This document shows, in pieces, positions 18,161 to 25,609 of a DNA stretch of 64,000 nucleotides. A model generated the notes under the pieces. That model had not been told where the DNA came from. It ran no database searches and saw only the letters and a list, made by a program, of their open reading frames with translations. This DNA is from Bryobacterales bacterium KBS 96. GTDB taxonomy: Bacteria; Acidobacteriota; Terriglobia; Bryobacterales; Bryobacteraceae. The DNA is taken from positions 6,058,462-6,122,461 of the forward strand of contig KB906767.1 in the NCBI GenBank assembly GCA_000381625.1. The letters run 5' to 3'. Each line of letters opens with the position of its first letter. The stretch's first letter is position 1. Both the position numbers and the translations under genes were made by a program.

Positions 18161-18232
18161 TTCAACCCGCGCACTCACGTGCTGCGGCTCTGTTTCCAGG
18201 TTGCCTCCACTCAGAGCCGCCTCGCGTGAGCG
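18161..18232. repeat. Composite palindromic repeat, copy in inverted orientation
   Basis: Read from 18232 to 18161 on the minus strand: CGCTCACGCGAG hairpin, GGCGGCTCTGAGTGGAGGC, AACCTGGAAACAGAGCCGC, then a GCACGTGAGTGC hairpin. The central GCGGCTCTG and CAGAGCCGC are inverted copies. The same pieces occur at 28741-28798 and 43387-43427. The whole 18097-18613 interval has no credible gene and is made largely of such repeat pieces, including two copies of CATGGCCCGGCGGGCC (18122 and 18290). Confidence 0.7.
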
Positions 18233-18382
18233 ATCGGGTTCGGGCAACCGCCCGCCCAGCGCTTTCAGAGCGTCTTCAACGGAGTGTCCATGGCCCGGCG
18301 GGCCACCAAGGTGACGAAGACGCCCGGTTATCTGCCCGAACCGCGACTGTCAAGGAGCAGACGTTTTTACCGGCGTCCTCAA

Positions 18383-18452
18383 CGGAGCCGCTGCACGAGA
18401 GTGCGCGGGTTATCCGAAAAAACCCGCTTGCTGACGCAAGGCGGCTCTGTGT
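18383..18452. repeat. Composite palindromic repeat, full-length copy
   Basis: GGAGCCGC, then a TGCACGAGAGTGC hairpin, GCGGGTT paired with AACCCGC around a short A-rich loop, a TTGCTGACGCAA hairpin, and GGCGGCTCTG. The outer GAGCCGC and GCGGCTC are inverted, so the whole unit can fold as a cruciform. The closest match in the window is the inverted copy at 62053-62115. Confidence 0.75.
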
Positions 18453-18613
18453 CGAAGATGCAAGAGTTACCGGCTTTTGCTGAGTGGCTCAAGGCAATGG
18501 TCGCTGACGCTTCCGGCTCGGTTTCAAGATTTTGTTGCGTTGAGTATGCGATCCGCCTATCTGAGGGGTTTGGATTGCATGGCTCGGTGTGCGAATTATC
18601 GGTTCTCCGGCCC

Positions 18614-18640
18614 AAAGAAAGGCGGTCCCGAAGGACCGCC
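18614..18640 (-). terminator. Terminator of the AAA+ ATPase gene
   Basis: On the minus strand GGCGGTCC, UUCG tetraloop, GGACCGCC, then TTTCTTT. It is 28 bp beyond the stop codon of the ATPase gene. Confidence 0.9.
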
Positions 18641-18668
18641 GGAGTTTTGGCTGCAATGTGGAGGGTAG

Positions 18669-19850
18669 TTATTTTTTGGAGGATTTAGCTAGCTGGCCCT
18701 TGGTTGTCTCCGCCACAACGCAAGCAGCCGCTGCCATTGGAGGAGCTTCCAAATTGCTCTCGAGCATGTTGGCCATCGCGGTAACTTCCAGACCTTCGGC
18801 TTCCTTGGTGAAAGCCAAACGCCGATCGTCGGAGTCGTAGTCTATTTGAATCCAGTCTCCCGACAGCACTTGATCGGTTGCGATCAGATTTGATAGCGGT
18901 TGCACCAGGAGGCGTTCGATGGCCCGTTTGAGATGCCGGGCTCCATATTTTACATCCGTGCCTTCGCTCAACAGGAAGTCTTTTCCCGTCGCCGTTACCG
19001 TGAAAACAAACGATTTTTCCGAGGGCGAATGCAGTACGCGCTGTTGCACCAGACCCAACTCGATGTCGAGCACTCGCCGCAGTTCCGGGCTGCCGAGCGG
19101 TTTGAACACGACCACCTTATCGATGCGGTTTATGAACTCGGGCGTGAACTTCCGGCGCGCTGCTTCAACGCCTGTCTTCGAGAGTTTCTGATTGAGCTTC
19201 TCGTCGATCACGACGCTTCCGTTATTGGCCCCATTCTGGTGGAAGCTTTGGAACCCAAGCCGCGGAGCGCTCAAGGCAGCCATTTCGGTCGCTCCGAGAT
19301 TGCTGGTCATAAAGATCATGCAATGTGAGAAGTCTACTTTTCGGTTGTCGCCCAGCGTGAGAATTGCCTTGTCCAAGATGCCAAGCAACAAATTCCAGAG
19401 AGCATCGCTCGCCTTCTCGATTTCATCAAATAGGACAAAGCTCACTTTCACCGTATCGGTGTGATACTGATTCAACACTTCCTGGCTAAGCAGGGGATGC
19501 GTTTCACGATGTCCCAGGTAGCCCGGAGGCGAGCCAATCAGCTTCGCGATCTCGTGACTGTGCTGGAATTCAGCGCAATCGATTTTGATGACCGCGCGCG
19601 GATTGTGGATCAGCGATTCGGCGAGCGCCTCGACGGTCCGTGTTTTCCCGGATCCCGTCGGGCCCAAAAAGAGAAAATTCGCAATGGGGCGGCCCGGAGC
19701 GGTCATCCCTGTCAGATACATCTGATACATGTCGACGATCTGCTCAATGGCCTCGTCCTGCCCCACAATCATTTTGCGGAGCGTACGATCCAGGGATTCA
19801 GCCTCCCGTCCCGTCTTCGTCGGATCCAAAGCTTGGTGGAGTCGGCTCAT
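18669..19850 (-). CDS. AAA+ ATPase, ClpB/ClpA D2-like single-ring protein
   Basis: Single-module AAA+ ATPase of 393 residues. ATG at 19850 is chosen because AAAGGAGG lies 8 nt upstream; the frame continues 45 codons further without support. Walker A is LGPTGSGKT and Walker B is VLFDEIEKA, followed by sensor 1 MTSNLGA and the arginine-finger region EFINRID. This is the layout of the second ATPase ring of ClpB/ClpA, with a C-terminal D2-small domain (FVFTVTATGKDFLLSEGTDVKYGARHLKRAIERLL). The pore motif is GYLGH, fitting substrate threading. It lacks the N-domain and first ring, and I do not see the ClpP-docking tripeptide of ClpX/ClpA. It is probably a stand-alone remodelling ATPase; no partner is encoded beside it. 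Confidence 0.88.
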   Translation of the reverse strand: MSRLHQALDPTKTGREAESLDRTLRKMIVGQDEAIEQIVDMYQMYLTGMTAPGRPIANFLFLGPTGSGKTRTVEALAESLIHNPRAVIKIDCAEFQHSHEIAKLIGSPPGYLGHRETHPLLSQEVLNQYHTDTVKVSFVLFDEIEKASDALWNLLLGILDKAILTLGDNRKVDFSHCMIFMTSNLGATEMAALSAPRLGFQSFHQNGANNGSVVIDEKLNQKLSKTGVEAARRKFTPEFINRIDKVVVFKPLGSPELRRVLDIELGLVQQRVLHSPSEKSFVFTVTATGKDFLLSEGTDVKYGARHLKRAIERLLVQPLSNLIATDQVLSGDWIQIDYDSDDRRLAFTKEAEGLEVTAMANMLESNLEAPPMAAAACVVAETTKGQLAKSSKK

Positions 19851-19994
19851 GGTCCTCTCCTCCTTTCTGCTAGCTGCCGATACTGCATTGAGCAAGCCGA
19901 ATTCCAAATCGATTTCCGGTAGTCTCCTCGCTTGCTTCATCGCCCAGTCACCCCGCTTCATGAATGATTGTTGTTCCTTCTGCATCGCCGCCGC

Positions 19995-20723
19995 TCACTT
20001 CCTTGGTGGCTTTGTGGGCCTCACTTCCACGCGGCTCACCAACGTACGCCCAGGCTTTCGTAAAATGTCCAACACGATTTCCGCGATATCCTCCGGCGCA
20101 ATCTTCCACTCGGATTTCTCCTGTCCGGAATGTCCGCCAAATTTAGTGTCCACGCTGCCCGGCATAATGTAGCTGACCTTCACATCGTCATGACGGTGGT
20201 CGAGCATGAGCGCTTCCGTCATTCCGTTTAATCCGAACTTCGACGCGTTGTAGGCGGCGCCGCCGGCAAACGGGTTCTTTCCCGCCAGGCTGCTGATGTT
20301 TACAATCCAGCCGCCCGTTCCGGAACGGAACCGGGAGAGCGCTTCACGGCTGCAATAGAATGCTCCCGAAAGATTTGTGCCAATGGTTTGGTTCCATTCT
20401 TCGATGCTCAGTTCGGCCGCCGGCCGAAACACCGCGCTGCCCGCATTGTTCACGAGAATATCGAGGCCTCCGAGTTCATGGTCGGCGAACGAAAACAACT
20501 CGCGAACGGCGCCGCTGTCACTTACATCGGCCACACAAGCGGCGACTTTACGGCCGGGGGCGCTCGTTTCAAGTTCAGATAAAGCAGGATCGATCCGCTG
20601 TCGATTCCGGCCGCAGATCACGACACTGGCCCCTGCGGACAGAAGCGCTCGGGCCACGTCGAGGCCGATGCCCTTTGTGCCGCCGGTGACGATGGCTTTC
20701 CTATTTGCTAAAAACTGTTCCAT
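19995..20723 (-). CDS. SDR-family NAD(P)-dependent oxidoreductase
   Basis: Classical short-chain dehydrogenase of 242 residues. The dinucleotide-binding motif is TGGTKGIG (14-21), followed by the NNAG motif in LVNNAGSAVF, the catalytic Ser in NISSLAG and the YxxxK pair in YNASKFG. The C-terminal part includes PGSVDTKFGGH, normal for the family. The substrate is not predictable. It sits 144 bp upstream of the ATPase gene on the same strand; that gap holds no recognisable element. The start lacks a strong ribosome-binding site. The 298-bp divergent gap to the heme operon (20724-21021) shows no gene I can support. Confidence 0.92.
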   Translation of the reverse strand: MEQFLANRKAIVTGGTKGIGLDVARALLSAGASVVICGRNRQRIDPALSELETSAPGRKVAACVADVSDSGAVRELFSFADHELGGLDILVNNAGSAVFRPAAELSIEEWNQTIGTNLSGAFYCSREALSRFRSGTGGWIVNISSLAGKNPFAGGAAYNASKFGLNGMTEALMLDHRHDDVKVSYIMPGSVDTKFGGHSGQEKSEWKIAPEDIAEIVLDILRKPGRTLVSRVEVRPTKPPRK

Positions 20724-21021
20724 GAAGCTATATTCACTTCGTCGCGATCGGCCGGTGGTTTTACACCACCGTCTGCTTCATTGATGCTTGAATTTACGCG
20801 CTCAGTTGCTAGTAATGCGACGAGCGTTGAATTTCGGGGCGATTCCATGGACTTTGTGCAGTACTGGCCGATTCTAAAGGGGAAATATCCAAAAGCGGAT
20901 GGAGTACCGGAATCGGATGGCATCGTGGCGCCATTTACATTGCCAACCCGGAGCCAGCCATTGTTTCAGAACGGCCTCTTATACTGGTTATAGGGCAATT
21001 CTCACAGAGCACTCCGGACAC

Positions 21022-21828
21022 ATGAGCATTTTTTGGCTGCGCACGGCCGCCGCCCTCTACGCCTGCGGGCTGATCTATTCGCTGCTGGTGATCTTCAAAA
21101 AAGGCGCCCGCTTATTCATGCCAGCCCTCATCGCATTCGCGACGGGCGTGGTCTTCCATTTGGTTTCAATCGTGGAGCTTTGGGCGGAACTGGGCCACTT
21201 CCCCATCAGCAACTTCTATGAGACGACCTCATTTTGCGCGTTCCTGATCGCGGTCTTCTTTTTGATTGCGTACAGCTATTACCGGATCTCTTTGTTCGCG
21301 GTCTGTCTATTTCCCCTCGTATTTTTTATGACGCTAATTGGGGCCACTGAGTTTCCAGTCGCAAGCTGGACGAATCCACAGGTACGGAGTGCGTGGCTGC
21401 TGGTGCATATTGCAACGGCGCTGATCGGGTATGCGGCTTTGGTGCTGGCGTCCATGGGCTCGGTGTTCTACCTGGTGCAGGAGCGGCAGCTCAAGCGCAA
21501 GGATGGCCCCGTAGCCCGGAAAGGACTGCCGCCATTGGCAACGCTCGATCGACTGATTACGCAAGCACTGAACATAGGCTTCCTGTTCATTACGATTGGC
21601 ACAGCGACGGGCATTGTCTGGGCGTTTATCGAACGGGGCACGCGCTGGGTCGCCGATCCGGAAATTGCGTTTTTCTTATTTACGTGGGCGATCTACCTGG
21701 CGATGATCTTCCTTCGCGTGTCGGCGGGCTGGCGCGGACGCAGGCTGGCGTGGCTTGCTGTGAGCGTGCTGGTGTGCGCGATTGTGACCTGGGGCATTCA
21801 CTTAAGCTTGAGGAGCCTGCTCCTGTAA
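21022..21828 (+). CDS. HemX/CcsA-like cytochrome c assembly family membrane protein
   Basis: Polytopic membrane protein of 268 residues with about eight hydrophobic segments (LRTAAALYACGLIYSLLVIF, FATGVVFHLVSIVELW, FLIAVFFLIAYSYY, LLVHIATALIGYAALVLASMGSVFYL, and others). It belongs to the CcsA/HemX family. The initiator is ATG at 21022; the open frame extends further upstream without homology-like sequence. Its stop overlaps the hemA start by one base (TAATG), so it is translationally coupled to hemA. In Bacillus, HemX lowers HemA abundance, and that role is the likely one here. The protein lacks an obvious WWD heme-handling motif of true CcsA, supporting the HemX reading. Confidence 0.88.
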   Translation: MSIFWLRTAAALYACGLIYSLLVIFKKGARLFMPALIAFATGVVFHLVSIVELWAELGHFPISNFYETTSFCAFLIAVFFLIAYSYYRISLFAVCLFPLVFFMTLIGATEFPVASWTNPQVRSAWLLVHIATALIGYAALVLASMGSVFYLVQERQLKRKDGPVARKGLPPLATLDRLITQALNIGFLFITIGTATGIVWAFIERGTRWVADPEIAFFLFTWAIYLAMIFLRVSAGWRGRRLAWLAVSVLVCAIVTWGIHLSLRSLLL

Positions 21829-23105
21829 TGAAGCTTGCCGTTGCCGGTTTAAACCATCGCACCGCGCCCGTGGAGGTGCGCGAGCGTGTTGCGTTTCGAA
21901 CCGGCGAATTGCCCGATGCGCTACACCGGCTTCACGAGCAGCCGGGGTTGCGCGAGGGACTCATTCTCTCAACGTGCAACAGAGTCGAAGTGACCGCCAC
22001 GCTCGAAGACTTTGCCGATCCGGCGCCGCTGCTGTGCCAGTTTCTTGCGGCAACTCATGGATTGGCCGTCGATTCCCTGCAGCCGCACCTTTATCTCTTC
22101 GAAGCGGAAGACGCGATTCGCCATCTGTTCCGCGTCGCTTCGAGCCTCGATTCGATGGTGGTGGGCGAGCCTCAAATTCTGGGCCAACTGAAGCAGGCTT
22201 ACACCGCAGCTCGCGAGCAGGGAGCGCTCGGCAGTTATCTCGACGCGGTGCTGACTCGCGCCTTCAGCGTTGCCAAACGGGTGCGGACCGAAACCGAAAT
22301 CGGCCAGAGCGCGGTCTCCGTAAGCTATGCCGCCGTGGAACTCGCGCGTGAAATTTTCGGTTCGCTGAACCGGCGCAAGATCATGATCATCGGAGCGGGA
22401 AAGATGTCGGAGGCGGCCGCCCGACACCTGCAGCGCGCGGGCGCAACCGACATCCTGATAGCCAATCGAACCCGCGACCGGGCGGAGGAAATGGCGCGGC
22501 TGTTCAATGGCGTTGTGCTTCCTTATGAGCGGACGCTGCAACGGCTGCATGAAGTGGATATCGTCATTACATCCTCCGGGGCTCCGCATTACATTTTGAC
22601 TAAAGAGTCGGTGCGGCGCGCAATCGAAGCCCGCCGCAGCCAGCCGATGTTCTTCATCGATATCGCCGTGCCGCGTAATATCGAGCCCACCGTCAACGAG
22701 CTGGAACACGCGTTCCTCTATGACATCGACGATATGCAGCGGATCGTCGACCGCAACTTGCAAGGCCGCAAGGAAGTGGCGAACGAGGCGGAGCGCATTG
22801 TGGCGCAGGAGGTCGAACGGCTGGCGGCGCGCCTTCGGGCGCGGGATATCACGCCGACGATCGTGAGTCTCCAAGAGCAGCTCGAAAGCGTGCGGCTGGA
22901 AGTGCTGACTCGCTATCGCCCCCGTCTGGGTGAGTTAACGCATGAGCAGGAGCACGCGTTGGAGGCATTGACGCGGGGTATTATCAACAAAATTGCGCAC
23001 GGGCCGATTTCGGAAATGCGCCGCCAGGCATCGGAACAGGCGAACGAAGACGCGGGCGATGCCGTGAACCTGTTGCGGCGCATGTTCCGGCTAGGGGAGA
23101 AGTAA
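21828..23105 (+). CDS. hemA: Glutamyl-tRNA reductase
   Basis: First enzyme of the C5 route to heme: reduces glutamyl-tRNA to glutamate-1-semialdehyde with NADPH. 425 residues, normal length. The N-terminal catalytic domain has GLNHRTAPVEVRE and the nucleophile Cys in LSTCNRVEV (about residue 50). RHLFRVASSLDSMVVGEPQILGQ is the conserved substrate-site helix, and IIGAGKMSEAAARHL is the NADPH-binding glycine motif. The C-terminal dimerisation helix ends MFRLGEK. The ATG overlaps the stop of the HemX-like gene. hemC starts on the very next base after the stop codon. Confidence 0.97.
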   Translation: MKLAVAGLNHRTAPVEVRERVAFRTGELPDALHRLHEQPGLREGLILSTCNRVEVTATLEDFADPAPLLCQFLAATHGLAVDSLQPHLYLFEAEDAIRHLFRVASSLDSMVVGEPQILGQLKQAYTAAREQGALGSYLDAVLTRAFSVAKRVRTETEIGQSAVSVSYAAVELAREIFGSLNRRKIMIIGAGKMSEAAARHLQRAGATDILIANRTRDRAEEMARLFNGVVLPYERTLQRLHEVDIVITSSGAPHYILTKESVRRAIEARRSQPMFFIDIAVPRNIEPTVNELEHAFLYDIDDMQRIVDRNLQGRKEVANEAERIVAQEVERLAARLRARDITPTIVSLQEQLESVRLEVLTRYRPRLGELTHEQEHALEALTRGIINKIAHGPISEMRRQASEQANEDAGDAVNLLRRMFRLGEK

Positions 23106-24014
23106 ATGCCCCAAGTGAAATTAACAATCGGCTCCCGTGGTTCGGCGCTGGCACTCTGGCAGGCGAACTACGTTGCCGTCCGATTGCAGGAACTTGGCGT
23201 TTCGACCGGAATCGAAATTATCAAGACGATGGGCGACCGTTTGCAGACTGCATCGCTCGTCAAAGCGGGGGGCAAGGGGCTCTTCACGAAGGAGATCGAA
23301 GAAGCGCTGCTTGGCGGTACGATTGACGTGGCAGTGCATAGTTTGAAAGATCTGCCGACCGAGCCGGTAGCGGGTCTGGCGATCGCCGCAATTCCCGAAC
23401 GGGAGGACGCGCGCGACGTCCTCCTCGGCTACTCGTTGCAAACTCTCCCGCGAGGAGCGCGCGTTGGCGCCAGTTCGCAGCGGAGATCGGCTCAGCTTCT
23501 GGCGTTACGGCCGGATATACGTATCGAACCCATTCGCGGCAATGTGGATACGCGCCTGCGCAAGCTCAAAGAAGGGCGATACGACGCCATTCTGCTGGCC
23601 GCGGCCGGGCTGAACCGCTTGGGGCTGGCAAGTGAAATCGCGGAGTATTTTTTGCTGGAACAGATGTGCCCGGCGGCGGGGCAAGGCGCGCTGGCAATCC
23701 AGACACGCGAAGGGGGACCTGCCCGCGATTTGTGCGCGCAATTGAACCATTTTTCGACAGAGCGGGCCGTTGCCTGCGAGCGAGCACTGCTTGCCGCGCT
23801 CGGCGGCGGCTGCCAGTTGCCTGTAGGAGCCTATGCCGAAATGGCAGCGGATCAGTTGCGGCTCACCGCCGTGGTCGCCTCGCCCGATGGCTCGAAGGTG
23901 ATTCGCGATCGCGCAATCGGGCCGGTAAGCCAGGCTGAGCAATTGGGCAGCGCACTGGCGGCGGATTTTCTCGCGCGCGGCGCGGCGGAGATTCTGGAGA
24001 GCCACGTTGCTTAG
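23106..24014 (+). CDS. hemC: Porphobilinogen deaminase (hydroxymethylbilane synthase)
   Basis: Condenses four porphobilinogen units to hydroxymethylbilane. 302 residues. The N-terminal GSRGSALALWQA, the central GASSQRRSAQLLALRPD and RGNVDTRLRKL, and the dipyrromethane-cofactor Cys in LGGGCQLPVGAYA (about residue 237) are all present. It begins directly after the hemA stop, so co-translation is certain. A 123-bp gap with a CGTCGAG/CTCGACG hairpin (around 24083-24102) separates it from hemD. Confidence 0.97.
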   Translation: MPQVKLTIGSRGSALALWQANYVAVRLQELGVSTGIEIIKTMGDRLQTASLVKAGGKGLFTKEIEEALLGGTIDVAVHSLKDLPTEPVAGLAIAAIPEREDARDVLLGYSLQTLPRGARVGASSQRRSAQLLALRPDIRIEPIRGNVDTRLRKLKEGRYDAILLAAAGLNRLGLASEIAEYFLLEQMCPAAGQGALAIQTREGGPARDLCAQLNHFSTERAVACERALLAALGGGCQLPVGAYAEMAADQLRLTAVVASPDGSKVIRDRAIGPVSQAEQLGSALAADFLARGAAEILESHVA

Positions 24015-24137
24015 CATTTGCGTTCCCGGTTTTCATGCTTGCCAGATTCTGGATATCGGCACGATGGTCGCGCAGAAGGATTCGTCGAGGCGAGTCTCGA
24101 CGCTGCAGGCTGAGAGACTGCGCCACGTGCCGGGGAT

Positions 24138-24887
24138 ATGAGCCGTCTTCGCGGGCAACGGGTTGTTGTTACGCGGGCGCCCCATCAGGCTGAACAACTG
24201 GCCGCTCCGCTGCGTGAACTGGGCGCCGAGGTGATCCTGTTGCCCGTGATTGCCATTGCGCCGCCATCCGATCCGCAGCCCCTTATAAGCGCCGCCGAAA
24301 GGATGGACGACTACGATTGGATCGTCTTCACAAGCGTCAATGCGGTGACCGCGCTCGCGGCGCAACTTGCCAAGAACGCACAGCCGCGAGCGCGCGTTGC
24401 GGCTATCGGCGCGGCAACTCGGGAGGCTGTCGAAGAAATCGGCTGGACGGTCGATACGATGCCGCCGCAATTTGTAGCAGAATCCCTGGTGGAAGCCCTC
24501 GCCGCCGAACCTCTCGAGGGCAAACACGTTCTAATGCCGTGCGCGGCCGTTACCCGCGATGTCATCCCGCGCGCTTTGTCCGCACAAGGCGCCATCGTGC
24601 ACGTTGTCGAAGCGTATCGGAATGTGCCGCCGGAAGGCGTGGCAGAGCGCGCGCGGCAGGTCTTCTCCACTCCGACGGCGCCCGATTGGGTCACGTTTAC
24701 CAGTTCCTCGGCAGTGGACAATTTCGTCAAGTTCGCTGGGGCCGATGCGCTCAAGAATGTTCGCATCGCCAGCATCGGTCCGATTACTTCCGAATCGGTG
24801 CGCAAGCATGCGCTGACCGTGGCGGCGGAACCGGCTGAACATTCGATAGCAAGCTTAATAACGGCGATGGCAAACTATCGGGAATAA
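24138..24887 (+). CDS. hemD: Uroporphyrinogen-III synthase
   Basis: Cyclises hydroxymethylbilane with inversion of ring D. 249 residues with the two-lobe HemD pattern: GQRVVVTRAPHQAEQLAAPLRELGAEVILLPVI at the N-terminus, YDWIVFTSVNAVTAL, a hinge around 125, then VTFTSSSAVDNFVKFAG and IASIGPITSESVRKHALTVAAEP. Sequence conservation in this family is weak, but position after hemC and these motifs make it secure. It closes the heme operon; hemB and later genes are not in the window. Confidence 0.95.
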   Translation: MSRLRGQRVVVTRAPHQAEQLAAPLRELGAEVILLPVIAIAPPSDPQPLISAAERMDDYDWIVFTSVNAVTALAAQLAKNAQPRARVAAIGAATREAVEEIGWTVDTMPPQFVAESLVEALAAEPLEGKHVLMPCAAVTRDVIPRALSAQGAIVHVVEAYRNVPPEGVAERARQVFSTPTAPDWVTFTSSSAVDNFVKFAGADALKNVRIASIGPITSESVRKHALTVAAEPAEHSIASLITAMANYRE

Positions 24888-24901
24888 TGGCCCGTTACCA
24901 G

Positions 24902-24919
24902 AGTGGTCAGATGACCACT
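24902..24919. promoter_or_regulatory. Perfect palindrome before the antitoxin gene (operator candidate)
   Basis: AGTGGTCAGATGACCACT: 8-bp arms with a 2-bp centre, 29 bp upstream of the antitoxin start. Phd/YefM-type antitoxins normally bind such short palindromes, alone or with toxin, to repress their own operon. Autoregulation here is inferred from position. Confidence 0.7.
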
Positions 24920-24948
24920 TTGAGATGTATGATGAGAGCGAACCTGTC

Positions 24949-25191
24949 ATGAAATCAAAGGTCATCAGCGCCACGGAGTTTAAGGCCAAATGCCTCGCAT
25001 TGCTCGATGAGGTGGCCGAAGAGGGTAGCGCTATTACGATCACGAAGCGTGGCTGTCCGGTCGCCGTTTTGGGGCCGTCCGGGAGAAATCCTTGTAAGTC
25101 CCCTAGAGGGGCGTGGGCCAACAAGTTGAGTCTCCATGGCGATATCGCGAACATCGATACCTCGGATCTTTGGGACGTTGTGCGAAAGTAA
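24949..25191 (+). CDS. Type II toxin-antitoxin system antitoxin, Phd/YefM family
   Basis: Antitoxin of 80 residues. The N-terminal DNA-binding part shows ISATEFKAKCLALLDEVAEEGSAITITKRGCPVAVL, the Phd/YefM signature. The C-terminal half (SLHGDIANIDTSDLWDVVRK) resembles the toxin-wrapping tail of antitoxins paired with PIN-domain toxins. ATG at 24949 is chosen; an in-frame ATG eight codons earlier is possible. The downstream toxin frame begins 6 bp after the stop codon but is broken. Confidence 0.88.
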   Translation: MKSKVISATEFKAKCLALLDEVAEEGSAITITKRGCPVAVLGPSGRNPCKSPRGAWANKLSLHGDIANIDTSDLWDVVRK

Positions 25192-25196
25192 ATCGG

Positions 25197-25600
25197 TTGA
25201 TTCCCCGACTTTTGCTTGACACACATATTCTCATCCGCTGGTTTTCGGACCCGAAAAAGCTGTCGCGGAATCAGTCGCGGGTTCTCGAACAGGCAGTGAA
25301 GAGAAGCGAGCCAATCGCGATTAGCGATGTTACGCTTCTTGACTGGCAGTTCTTCTGAGCGAAGGCAGCCATCGCATCAACTCAAGCATTGACGATCTGT
25401 TCGCGGACCTGCAAGATCATCCATTATTCCGGATTCTTCCGGTCACATACGAGATCGCGGCCGAGGTTGCCTCGATGGGGCCGTCGCTGCGCGATCCAGC
25501 GGACCGCGCCATCGTAGCGACGGCACGCATGCATCGGCTCGTGCTAGTAACTTCAGATCAGCGCATCATTGAATCGAAGCTTGTTACCACGGTCGAGTAG
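25197..25600 (+). pseudogene. VapC-like PIN-domain toxin, frameshifted
   Basis: PIN-domain ribonuclease gene interrupted by an apparent one-base deletion near 25341-25343. The first part reads LIPRLLLDTHILIRWFSDP...PIAISDVTLL from a TTG start, containing the first catalytic Asp. In the next frame the sequence continues LAVLLSEGSHRINSSIDDLF...LRDPADRAIVATARMHRLVLVTSDQRI up to a stop at 25600, with the remaining acidic residues. Restoring one base gives 134 residues, the normal length. As it stands the first frame stops at 25358 and the toxin should be inactive. The antitoxin beside it is intact. Confidence 0.85.
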
Positions 25601-25609
25601 CCGGCCCAC

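Noticed and set aside
20724-21021. Small plus-strand ORFs ahead of the HemX-like gene
   Set aside because: They overlap each other and the divergent promoter region, with no ribosome-binding site and no recognisable protein sequence.
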